DNA of 64,000 nt, taken from contig NC_077234.1 in NCBI RefSeq assembly GCF_027887165.1, positions 249,763,658 to 249,827,657 of the forward strand, written 5' to 3'. Under the pieces are notes generated by a model, which was given only the letters and a program-made list of their open reading frames with translations, was not told where the DNA came from and did not search any database. The stretch's first letter is position 1. The number at the start of each line of letters is the position of its first letter. A program made the translations under genes and the position numbers. Shown piece after piece: positions 46,141 to 57,153 of this stretch. The stretch comes from Monodelphis domestica (taxonomy: Eukaryota; Chordata; Mammalia; Didelphimorphia; Didelphidae).

Positions 46141-46474
46141 CCCTAAAAGCTACAGTTGTTCATTTGCATTGGCTATGGGAGTTTCCTTATTGGATAATCT
46201 CTATGCATATGAAATCACTGATGTAAAAAGAAAGAAAAAGTTTCTAAAATCAAAATGAAGCACAATATATTAATATATGATTTGGTAAATATAGTTTTAG
46301 GGTAAAAAAATTAAAAGAAGACACAATTCTTGCATTACACCAGCTGATAATCTGCTTGGAAAACAAACAAAACTGAAATAGCCAGAAGAAAATTCCAAAA
46401 CAATATTATAGATAATTACCAAAATCTTCACAAATACATATTCTACCAGTGTAGATGCTACATTTAATCCATCA

Positions 46475-46652
46475 AACTAGAGAATTTTTGAGTTGGAAGG
46501 GACTTTTAGAGATACTTCCAATTAAACTTTTTCACCATTTGCAGCTAAACAAACTCAGGCTGGTCAAAGTCACAAAACCAGTTAATGGAAAATGTGGGAC
46601 TAGAATTCAAATCTCTCTCTAATGTCAGGCTCTTGGCCACTATATCACAATA
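46475..46652 (-). mobile_element. MIR-type SINE, antisense
   Basis: 'gagttggaagggacttttag', 'aactcaggctggtcaaagtc' and 'gactagaattcaaatctctc' read as antisense MIR-family sequence. Confidence 0.65.
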
Positions 46653-46766
46653 CTTTTTTATAGCTTTTCAACTTAAATATTTTTATATCTGCTTTTTAAA
46701 AAAGTCTTTAAGAGCTTCAGATAATCTATAGTAAGGTCAACTTTGTTAATATACTCTAGGGAGTGG

Positions 46767-46920
46767 GGACAGCTAAGCCGTTCAGTGGATTGAGAGGTCC
46801 TCGGTTCAAATCTGGACTGAGACACTTCCTGGCTCTGTGATCCTGGGCGAGTTACAACTCCTACTGCCTAGCCCTTACGCCTCTTCTGCCCTGAAACCAA
46901 TACACAGCATTGATTCTAAT
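46767..46920 (+). mobile_element. Marsupial tRNA-like SINE, shortened
   Basis: 'ggacagctaagccgttcagt', B box 'cggttcaaatctgg', tail 'accaatacacagcattgatt'. It lacks the usual A-rich end. Confidence 0.8.
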
Positions 46921-47679
46921 CCTTATCCCCTGCACCTCTTCAATCCTCAATAAGTCCTTCGATTATTATAGATGGAAGGTGAAGATTAAGAAGAAGTTCT
47001 AGGGATTGATTATTTTTAAAACGATGGCTACAACCCCAATTATTTACCAGCAAGACTGTTCATTTTTCTAGAGTTTCTGCCAAGTTAAAAGTTATGCTAG
47101 GTGACGCTCTTGCAGTGCCAGTCATAGGGAAGGGTTTTAGTCATACCATGTAGCTAACTGGTCGCTGTAGAAAATGTCTGTCAGACCCTACTGGAGTGAC
47201 ACCTACACAAAGGTTTGAAACATTAACATTTCTGGATCGCAAAAGGAAAAGAAAAGATCAAAGAGGATTAAACCAAGCACTTTTAACAGTTGTCTGGAGA
47301 AAGTCCATTAAGTGGTTTCTTCAAAGGTTCAATTTCCTCCTGACAGATATTATAACTGAACAAACGAGGACACAAGGCCATGGCAAGGACTGTCATGGAA
47401 ATACAACCAAATGCTAATTAGGAAGCTTAGGTCCAAGCGATAGATAGTTTTATGAAAGCACATAAGATGAATCATGGGCTCTAATAGCTCTAACAATTAG
47501 CCCTAAGTAAAATGGGGAGGGGAAATGAATAGATAGGGTAGTTGTGTTTTACAATAAAAAATAATCTTGTTAGCTAGGTTAAAAAAAGATTGACTTTATG
47601 GCAAATTAAATAAAAAAAACTGTTGGCTTATATTCTTTAACTTCTTTAGATAAAAATATACAACTCCTTATATCTAGAG

Positions 47680-48220
47680 TATGGAGAATTCCCCAGAAGG
47701 AATTATATTTTGATTAATATAGAAATTTAAAGCATTGCTGGAAAGGAACATAGTCTGCCCTAAGCAGACAACATCTGGATTACCATGTTCAGATCTGAGC
47801 ATTAGAAGATGTTTTAGGGAAGACACTGTCAAAGGAACACACTTGTGGAGGTAAGGTAACCGAATACTTCACTTTGACAATCAGTTGAAGAAATTCAGAA
47901 TGTCTAGTCTGCAGAAAGGACTTAATGGGAATATAGCTGCTGCGGTATTTGAAAATGGCTGTAATATGGGGTTTAGGCTTGTTCTGCTTGACTCTAGAGG
48001 TAAGAATTGGGAACAATGAGTGGAAGCTTCAAAAATGTCAAGATTTATGTTTAGTGGAAGAAAAACTTCCTCCAAAGATGGCATAAACTATCCCAGGAGG
48101 GAGTCTGTTGTTGTGACCAAAAGTAATGTTGAACCTTTTGGGGTCTGAATTTTCTCATCCATAAAACAATTAAAATGGGAAATTTAAGGTCCTTTTCAGT
48201 TCCAAATCCTATGAAAAGTA
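47680..48220 (+). mobile_element. CR1/L3 LINE relic
   Basis: Matches the CR1/L3 RT C-terminal pattern: 'aggcttgttctgcttgactc' then 'gaagaaaaacttcctcca', 'gtcctTTTcagttccaaatc' near the end. Coding frames are gone. Confidence 0.6.
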
Positions 48221-48589
48221 TATCTCATTGCGAGTGAAGACAAATGAGTAGACTAGGAATATTTTAGAATAACCTATGATGACTAACATCCTTTAAGTAG
48301 AAGGGTTGGGGATAGATTTCCTTTTACTTTGCATAGGTAAAAGGATAAGGTAGAATGGAAGCACATGTTTAATGATTATATTTTGAGATCATATCATTTA
48401 GTCATGGATACTTAAGGGCACTGGGGATAGATCCAAAATCTATACCAATGTCCAAAGATACCTCTATCAAGACCAGAGCATCTCTTATAATTTGGAAAGA
48501 ATTTTGAAGAAACTAGTTTAATTCCCTCCTTTGTATTTTTGTGGGTCTTTCTGGGGCCTGGCATTAAGGTAACTATGAGGACATTTAAG

Positions 48590-49420
48590 GAGAAAATGCC
48601 TATTTGGACTGTTTTTCAATCTCAGGAACAAAGACCAAAAAGGCTCACAGATGATAAAATAGACAATTTTGATCACAGAAAATGTAAAAAGTTTTCAAAC
48701 AAACAAAAAAAAAATCAATGTATTAAAATTAGAAGGGAAACAGGTAGCTTCAGGGGTAGGAAGAATCTTTGCAGCAAGTTTAACTGTGAAGGGACAGTTT
48801 TAAAAAATGGATTCAAATTTTATAAGGCTAAGAACCACTCCTCAATTGATAAATGACCTAAGAAGAAGTAGAAGGGTTTTATTTGTATCAAGAGAAGAAA
48901 ACCAAGCTATCTAGAGTCATGAAAGAAAATATTCCCAATCATTAATTATTAAAGAAATGAAAATTAAAGCAACTCTGAGGTTCTATCTCATATACTGAGT
49001 GGCAATGAAAACAAATAAACAAAAGGAAAATGGTAAATGCTGGAAGGGCTATGATAAAATAAGCACCTTAATATAGAGGGAGACTTATTAATGGATATTA
49101 ACATTCTGGAAAACAATTTGGAATTAAGTACAAGACGTTTCTAAGCAATATATGTACTTTGATCCAGATAAAACACTGCCAAGCCTATATTTAAGAGAGA
49201 TCAATAAAAGAGAAAGGTCGCATGTGTAAAAAAAAAAAAATTATAGTACCTTTTTTTTCCATAATGGCAAAAAGCTGGAAAATAACAGTGGTCATCAATT
49301 GAAGGATGGCTGAATGAACTGTGTGTGTGAATGTGATGGAGTATTGCACTTAAGGACACATTCTTACGTATGACTGAAGAATGTGGCCTCTGTGCTAGGT
49401 GAACTGAAACTGGGGTAAAG
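48590..49420 (+). mobile_element. Old LINE-1 ORF2 3' fragment
   Basis: The frame at 48539-48856 reads L1-like (DNFDHRKCKKFSNKQKK … NHSSIDK). It continues with 'aattaaagcaactctgaggt' and 'tggcaaaaagctggaaaata'. Confidence 0.65.
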
Positions 49421-50239
49421 GGAGTAGGGCAATTAGATCATTAGATGTAGGCCCTTCCTGTGTTAAAATACATATTTGGCTCCAGATTTTTTCTAGGATT
49501 TCATGAATTTGAGGAAAAGCATAATACTAGAACTTCAAATCAGAATAGTCTGTCACTTGTCTCACTAGCAAAAAAGTCCATCACAAGTTCCCCCCATTTC
49601 TAAAATATGCTGTCTATATTTCATCCTGATTTCTAGACTTTTTGCTCGACTGTGCACTGCTTGATGGTGAGGAAGTCAGTGATACTGCTGTTTATTCCTA
49701 TTAATTCCCCCTCTGGGAACCACTGCTCATATCTCTGACTTCTGTGCAGAGAACTGAATAGGTGATTCCTTGCTTAAATTTGCAAATGGTCACTAGACTA
49801 CTTACTTAGGACTCTAGAAAATGTTCAGGGACTCTGAAGGCTTTTTTAATAAATAACTTCCTTGTTTTTAGTTCTAACAGACTGAACAGACTTCCTGAAT
49901 CCAAAAATTAGGCATTAAAATTACAGTCCAGAGAATGAAGGAGGCAAGAGTGATCAAGTAAAGGAGGGATATGCTGATAGACAGCAGTCATAGCATGTTT
50001 ACCATACAAAATAGAAGGGGATTCCAGGCTCAATGCAAAACACAGCTTACTCAAAAGGGACTACCATCTATTCCAACTCATACCTGAATGAAGATAAGTT
50101 CAGGTTCTACTTTAACGGTTCAGTTTTTGCATAGATGTAAGCTTTTACTTATATCAAATTGAAATGCAAATCTTATAATTTCCAGGTATTACTCTAGTTC
50201 AAGTTTTTGAGGCTACACTGAAGACACTTTCTTCTTTAA

Positions 50240-51100
50240 AGTCCCCAAAGGTGTAGTCATATTTCTATGCTGCTCTCCTCCTCCAGCTTGTCTTCTCTTT
50301 GCTATACATTACTCAGTTACTTCCACTAATTCTCATACAGCATGGTTTCCATTCTAACAATTCTGATCTCTCTTCTCTGAATGTGCTTCAGTTTCTTAAT
50401 ATCCTCCATAAAATATAGCATCCACAATTGAATGCACTACTCTCGATATGATTTGGCAGAGTTCAGGTGGACTATCATTTCTTGGGTTCTGGTCACACAC
50501 TGCTTAATGTAGCTTAAAATTATAGCAAGGGTTTTTTTGCCTACTATTCACCACTGCTGACTAATTCTGCTTGCAGTCTCTTAAAGCCTCTAGATCTCTT
50601 TTATACAAATTGTTGTCTACAGATTCTGCTTTATGCAGTATTTTTTTAACAGGTATAAAATTCTGCAATTAGGTCTCTTTATTAGATCTGATCCATTTCT
50701 CGGGAGATTTTTATTTGGACGTAAGAATTGCTAGCCAACATGTTAGTTATTCCTCCCAGCTTCATGCTATCTGAAAATGTGACAAACATGACTTCTACAG
50801 CTTTATCCAAGCCTCTAATAAAGATGCCAACAGACCTTTGGGGAACTTCAACCAAAGAACTCTCCCTCTGGACTCACACTAAAACCATTAATGACTACAG
50901 TGAGTCTGCTAATTCAAACAGTTCTGAATCTACACAACTAAACGATCTGTCCATTGCATCTCCAAGGCTAGCATGAGAGACTAAAACAATTGCTGTGGTG
51001 AAATCCGGGTATGCAATGGCTATACTTCCCTGAATGACAGTCAGAAACCCTGTCAATCTGATGAAGCTGTTCTAGCTTCAGGTGAAGCTAAAAATGCTGT
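50240..51100 (-). mobile_element. CR1/L3 LINE relic, antisense
   Basis: The plus strand shows the antisense of CR1/L3 RT: 'tgtgacaaacatgacttcta', 'aataaagatgccaacagacc', 'acagttctgaatctacacaa', 'catgagagactaaaacaatt', 'gtcaatctgatgaagctgtt'. This ancient family is still readable here. Confidence 0.6.
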
Positions 51101-51194
51101 TTCCCTTTTCAAAAGTCCAAAAAGATCTTCTGGAAAATGAAGATCACATAATGTTGTCAGAACTCAAAGTAAAGCTGGCTAGTCCATGGCATGA

Positions 51195-51395
51195 CTTCCC
51201 AGAGGCAGCATATTGCAGTGGACAGAGTGCCAGACTCGGGAGTGGGGAAGATGCAGTTTCAAATACTCCTTCTGATATTTTATGACTTTGGGCAAGCAAC
51301 AAGTCCTCTGAGCCAGCTTTTTCATCCGTAAGAAGGCTGATGAGGATGGCCTATAAAGGTTCCTTCCAGTTACGAATCTATGATCATCTTTTGTT
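51195..51395 (+). mobile_element. MIR/CORE-type SINE
   Basis: 'cagcatattgcagtggacag' head, 'ctttgggcaagcaacaagtc' core and 'ggttccttccagttacgaat' tail. Confidence 0.65.
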
Positions 51396-51814
51396 CCCTT
51401 TGGGGGGAGGGGGGCACTTGTCCTTCTCCGGCATAGTATTACCCGGATGTTTTCCATGTAGCAAATGAGTTGTTGAGCTCGAGTGGGTAACGGTAGCTCA
51501 TCATGAGCTCCAGACAGGGGATAGCATTAATGAGAATTGCAGAGGCCAACAAGGAACAAGATACATGCTACTGAAATCTACATCAGCAAAGTTCTTGGCA
51601 AAATCAAACAAAAGAAGCTGGAATCTGGGAGAAAGGCTTTTTTAACCTTTAAATTAAAAAAAAAAAAAGCTCCAATATGTATATTTTGGAAAAATCAGTA
51701 ATATAGATTTCTTTCGTTTGAAATTTAAGCCTACTGAATTCAGGATCTTGTAAATGGGAAGGGCTATGAAGCTTCTACCTTTGAACTGTTGTTTCATCAA
51801 TTACTTACTAAGGA

Positions 51815-51955
51815 ATGAATTAATGAAAGGAAAGGAAAGCATTTCAGTACTTATTCTATACTAAGCACCCTACTAAGATCTAGGAATGTGAAGGCAAAGG
51901 TAAGACAAGCACTGTCCTCATGGAACTTCCATTTTTAGGTGGCAGTAAGAAGGCA
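51815..51955 (+). repeat. SINE-like fragment
   Basis: 'cagtacttattctatactaa', 'gcaccctactaagatctagg' and 'cactgtcctcatggaacttc' follow a common marsupial SINE layout ('growing list of lengths, losses and counts' type tail). It abuts a poly-G run. Confidence 0.5.
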
Positions 51956-51969
51956 ATTAGTAGCCAAAA

Positions 51970-51984
51970 GGGGGGGGGGGGGGG
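51970..51984 (+). repeat. Poly-G run (15 G)
   Basis: Fifteen uninterrupted G. This may form unusual structure and is a likely place for sequencing-length error. Confidence 0.9.
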
Positions 51985-53324
51985 TAGAGAAAGGAGCTAT
52001 AATGGAATTGACATGCCTTTCCAGGAAGTAAAGTGGGACTTCAGCAATTACTGTTCCCATAGAAAGAGAGACATAAAGTGGGACTTCAGTGGCAGGACAG
52101 GGGGCTAAGAAATCTACCACAACTGAGAGTTAGAGGACAGGAAAAGACAAGGTTTCTATTGGTCAAACCACTAGGGGGCACTCTTGTCTCTTGCTCTTTG
52201 GATCTGGGCATGCACCAGTGGGTTCACTGAAAAGTAGAACAAACTCACTGAGTTCAGGGAAAGATTAGAGGATGGACGTGTCCAATCAATCCAAATAAAT
52301 GGAGATACTTTGTTCAGGGGCATCTTTAAGAGTTTCTTCAGCATAAAAGAGAGATGTCCAGAGATCCCAGAACTAAGGCTCAGAAATGAAATGTCTAAGA
52401 ACGAAGGCCAAGTTTTCTGGGATTGAAGAAGAAATTATGAGTCTATCTTGTACTATGGTATAGTTTCTCTAGTGAAGAATCCTAAAGGATGAGGGTCACC
52501 TTTAAGGATTTGGAGTGGGCAGATAAAAGGGGATGGAAGGAATTCAAGGAAAATACAATGAAATGCTCTCCACTGTTGAAATCTGACTAGAGATCAAAGC
52601 ACACCATCTTCCATTTTATTTCCTTCCTGAGTTTTTTATAGCATATGCGATACGTGGCTTCGGTTACGACATGGGGAATATGGAGCATGACAGCAATGAT
52701 ATAATCTGTATCAGAACTTTTCCTGCTCTGGGGAGTGGAGAAGAGAAAGAATCTACATCACAGAATGTCAGAAAACAAGTGTCAAACATTGTTTCTGTAT
52801 GTAATTGAAAAAAATTATTTAAAATTTTTAGAAAAAGAAAATATGAGGACACAGGCTATGGCTCCTGACTGCCTATTAGAAGATAGAATGGAGTATCTGC
52901 TGTGCCATCTATATTTAATTAAGAATAGTATCCTGTGGCTGTGTACCACCACTGACTGAAGAAAGTTAGATATCTTTCCCTCACCCCACGAATTGGGCCA
53001 GGGTTTATTTAGAGTGATATGAGGTTTCTCTGACTTTGGTGCAGGAGGTTTCAATGGATTGACAGCAAAGTCCTTGGTCTTTTTTTATCTTTATCTTTCT
53101 TTTAACTCTACTGCCATGAAATAGGCCTTAGTTTCCCCACCCTGAATTCTCCCTCCAGCACCCCCAAGACTACTCTAAGACTTCTGGGACATTATGTAGA
53201 TAAATATGTTCCCTTGACTTGAATTAAAAGCTTCTAAAGCTTACTCTGAAAGGTAGTCAAAGGCATCTTAGTAAGGTTGTAAGGTTTAACTCTTTCCTCA
53301 TCCAATACTGTTCTGGTTTCATTT

Positions 53325-53545
53325 TCAATTGTTTTTTAGTCAGATGTGATTCTTCATGACCCCATTTGGGTTTTTTTAGGCAAACTAGCTCACTTTACAG
53401 ATGAGGAAATGGAGGCAAACAGGGTTAAATGACTTGCCCAGGGTAACGCAGCTAGTTAAGTATCTGAAGCAAGATTTGCACTCAGGAAGATAATTCTTCC
53501 TGACTCCAGGCCAGGCTGTCCATCTACTGTGCCACCTAACTAACC
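53325..53545 (-). mobile_element. RTE-type marsupial SINE
   Basis: 'tcagatgtgattcttcatga', 'ccccatttgggtttttttag', 'cagatgaggaaatggaggca', 'gccaggctgtccatctactg', ending 'gccacctaact'. Good match to the copy at 43765-43978. Confidence 0.78.
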
Positions 53546-54233
53546 AGGAAACAAGTATAACTTATCTAATATGGGAAGCTTGTTTGACTTCTTATGTGAT
53601 CACAACAAGATAAAATGAGGTATCACTGGTAGCTTTCGTAACAGGAAGAGAAATCTCTACTGTTTTTCAAGATTCTTCTAAAAAAAGTCTAGCTGGATTT
53701 GGTCACCTATGGGTAATACGAGATAGGTAATAGGAATACTCCTCTGATGCTTAATCAAAGACATGACCAATGAAGATTTTTATTGCATTGAAGGGAGTCT
53801 GATAAAGAGTTTCTGTCCAGAAGTCTATGCTTAGAAGTTAGGATATGGGGTTCAGAGGGTTGGCAGTCATTGCTAATAGCTTTGTAGTAGTTAATCAAGA
53901 CTGTAAAATGGTAAGAACCTAGTTAGATGGGAACAATTTGTGCCAATTGGCAAGCATCAAAGAAGCAATGACTTAAAATAGCAGACAAAGCAGGGTGGTT
54001 AAAGTCAAGAAGATTTAATAGAGGATCAGCCAAGATCTGTAGTGATTCCAGGAAAATACTTCTAATTTATTCAATTATTAAAAGCATGTCAGATTAAGGG
54101 GGCTTGGTTTGGGCCTCGAGTTAACCTCCTAGTTCAATGTAAGAGTTCCCTTGGAGCTAGAAGAGAGAACTATATGCTCTGTCACCGTACACTAACAAAT
54201 GTATGACTCTGGTATCAAGAAGAGCAGTAATAG

Positions 54234-54353
54234 TAGTGTGTGTGTGTGTGTGCGCGTGCGTGCGTGTATGCGTGTGTGCGTACGTGTGCGTGCGTGTGCA
54301 TGCATGTGCATGTATGTGTGTGCGTGTATGCGTGTGTGTGTGCGTGTGTGCAT
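54234..54353. repeat. (TG)n/(CG)-containing alternating purine-pyrimidine tract
   Basis: About 120 bp of almost perfect purine-pyrimidine alternation made of TG, CG, TA and CA steps. Both strands appear open only because of the repeat. It is a candidate Z-DNA former. Confidence 0.92.
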
Positions 54354-55763
54354 CTTTTGATCCTAGGGAAACAAATATGCATCCAGATCTGATCTCTTCC
54401 TAACATACAGAAACAGGAAAGGCTCAGCACCTGTTTCAAGTCGGCATCATAAAGTACCAGGTTATGTATAACAAAAACTATTTAATGACAAAGTTCCTCC
54501 TCTAGACTGCTTGCTCATATAGGCTTGTCATTGAGTAAGGGCCTAGTTACTTGTATTTAGGATGCAAAGCTGAAGAGAGAATAATCCTTACTAAAGCAGA
54601 GGAAGCTCTTAGGAAAAAAAGGCCTGCCTGCTATATGCCTCACACTCCACCAGATAGAAGAAGATTCCAGGTACATGGTGATATACTCCTTTGAGTCCAC
54701 GTACTGATAATGTAAAAACTATCCTAATAAGAGTTGATAATTCTATTAAAAAGCTCCTAATCAGTTCTACTCCAGGGTCTGCACATAGTGATACATCTCG
54801 ATTAGTGTCTATGTTTCGTCTGTACAGAATGAGGATAAAAGGTAAGTTGGCTAATAGAGAAGGAAAACAGAAAAAGGATAGTAAGATACCAGGGGCTTAA
54901 GGGGAACACTGTAAGATACAGGAAAGCATCTTAAGGTTTCACAGGAAGGAACAGAAAGGGAAGGAAATAGATAGGGGTGAGAGAGAAGAAAGCAAAAAGG
55001 CTCACCACTTAATCAAAACAATTTAGAATAAAAGTTAATGGTCCAAAGCTAGGTAGATTTTGAGAAGGTGCCAAAATATTATTCAAGGCTGGTCAGCACA
55101 GAAGTGGGGATCCCTCTGGATACACCTAAATTCTAGCACTGCCGATACTGACACTCCAAGATTAAAAAGGGGAAAATTGGGAATTGCTTTCATGGCAGGG
55201 AAGCAAGGAATATGTCCTCTCTAGGAAGTCTCACAACTATGATGTCATGGAATATTAAAAGTTTTTTAAAAATACTGAACAGTATAGGAACTCTATTTAT
55301 TTTAGTGGTTATCTATCATAATTCTTCCATTTTTAGAAAAGCTACATACAAAAAATATACACACATATGTGTAATTGTGAAAATTGTTAAAAAGTATTCC
55401 TTTTCATACTATTAGAATTATACTATTAGAATTAATTACATTTTTACAGTAAGCTTTTGAACAAGTATAATTTGGAGTTTTAAACCATTTCTACTTCAAC
55501 ATCTTTGCAGATTACCATGCTCAGCAAGAAAACCAATTTTAAAATTAAAACAGACTATTACGGTAATAAGAAATAAAAATGAGGTGATAACTTTAGAGTT
55601 TTACACCACATTATAAATGATAAAGTTAGACTGAAGGGAAACCTCCTTGAGGCACAGACTGTTCTGCATTTTCAGGGCCTTGTTTTAGGTAGGCATTTAA
55701 CAGATTTCATTGAACAAACTGTTGCTTTTTTTTTTAAACAATGCTTATAAATAATTTTTTTAA

Positions 55764-55950
55764 AAAACCCTTACCTTCTGCCTTGGTATTGGTTCCAAGG
55801 CAGAAGAGCACTAAGGACTAGGCAACTGGGGTTAAATGACTTGACAAGGGTCACACATCTACTAAGTGTCTGAGATTAGATTTGAACCCAGGGTACTCTT
55901 ATCCCCCACACCCCAGTCTCTCTATCCACTTAGCTACCTAGCTGACCCCT
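55764..55950 (-). mobile_element. Marsupial tRNA-like SINE, diverged
   Basis: 'aaacccttaccttctgcctt', 'ggtcacacatctactaagtg', ending 'agctacctagctgaccc'. Confidence 0.82.
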
Positions 55951-56313
55951 GTAAAGATTTTTTAAAAAAAAATTTCTTAGCCCAATCTCCAATAAGCTAC
56001 TCTTTCACCACAAACATAATTATGTAATAAAAAATGATTCTACAAATTATGCTATTTCAAACAAATCTATATTCAACACTAGAAAACTTCTGATTCCCTT
56101 ACCTCTAAATCTGTGAAGTAGACAATAACATGCCTTTTTTTTTTGCTTAAATGGTTAATTTTTATTTGTTCATCAGAACAAAGAGACTGCTATTCAGAGA
56201 AGAAAACTAACACCTTTAATGGCACTTTTATTTTGTAATCCTATATCCCAAACTCTGCTACTCAAAAATTATCTCCCTTCGTATTGGGAGAATTTCTTAT
56301 TAGAAACACTTAC

Positions 56314-56453
56314 CAAATACAATACATGTCTCCATTCTGGAGCTGTGGAATTAGGAATGATTCACAGAGCTGCAAGGCTAATGTAGTCTTGCCTTCTTTT
56401 TCGGTGTTACAGATGATATCAATTCCATTCTTACAATCAGTTCTCAATACATG
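56314..56453 (-). CDS. ZNF654: ZNF654 coding exon (HVLRTDCKNG…)
   Basis: 140 nt with acceptor TTTATAG and donor GTAAGT, phase 0 in and phase 2 out. It reads HVLRTDCKNGIDII … LQLCESFLIPQLQNGDM and ends two bases into a Trp codon. The conserved KEGKTTLALQLCESF stretch belongs to the N-terminal region shared with RLF/ZNF292. Confidence 0.93.
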
Positions 56454-56950
56454 CTATAAATTTAAAATAAGATTGGTTCACACAAATACATACAAATATA
56501 CAAATAGTTGTACAGCTGAAATTAAATTATCCTATGTTATTCTATGGAAGTAACTGCTGCTTAGTTTTCTTTTATGAAGCTCTCTGGTAAAAGTTGTCTT
56601 GGGGACAAATTCATTGTCAAATTAAAGGTCAGAATGATTAATTTAAACATTCCGTTTCTTAAGAACTGGTTTAAAAGTTAATTTTTAAGTTTCTATTATT
56701 CTTACTTGATGTCTTTTTCTGAAAATATCCCAAGTTCAACACAAATAGTGTTTTCTTGGCGTATTATGCTGGTTTGATTATTTGCTTTTTATACTATTTG
56801 TAATACAATATAAAAATGAGATAAATAAGGTATCAGGGGAAAAAAAAACGTGGTTAGCAGCTTGCTTAACACTTAGACAATCTAAAAAAGAATACGCTGA
56901 CACACACCCAATATATACTTATAGTATTTAGAGTGATTCTCAGTTAGTAC
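56454..56950 (-). other. ZNF654: ZNF654 intron, no repeats recognised
   Basis: A 497-nt AT-rich intron with a GTACTA donor and TTTATAG acceptor. Confidence 0.8.
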
Positions 56951-57153
56951 CTCCTGGAATAGTTGATCTTCTAATGGTGACATATATAGACATGTGAAGA
57001 AGGCTTGATGGAAGTATAAGTCTTTACTGATATCTGGATGATTTATGCAACATTTGATAAGAGCCATTGCCTCTGGTATACGTTCACAAGCAATAAGGTA
57101 TCTTGCACGCAGTTCAAAGAACAGTGGATTTTCAGAACTCAAATATTTGTTAA
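56951..57153 (-). CDS. ZNF654: ZNF654 coding exon (NKYLSSENPLFFELR…)
   Basis: 203 nt; acceptor TAATATAG, donor GTACTA. The first two bases complete a Val codon (G+TT), and the exon ends phase 0 after CAG GAG. It reads NKYLSSENPLFFELR, RYLIACERIPEAMAL and QAFFTCLYMSPLEDQ, a helical, TPR-like segment of the conserved N-terminal region. Confidence 0.93.

Larger units (their letters stand above)
39919..56313 (-). other. ZNF654: ZNF654 16.4-kb intron, repeat-filled
   Basis: The largest intron in view. Repeats inside are listed separately. Stretches with nothing recognised include about 45170-45730, 46925-47680, 49420-50240, 51400-51810, 51960-53320, 53550-54230 and 54360-55760. MIR-like traces also occur at 40022-40085 ('gggttggaagggacctcaga'). 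Confidence 0.85.

Noticed and set aside
54203..54439. Frames rich in Val/Cys or Thr/His
   Set aside because: They are translations of the (TG)n tract.
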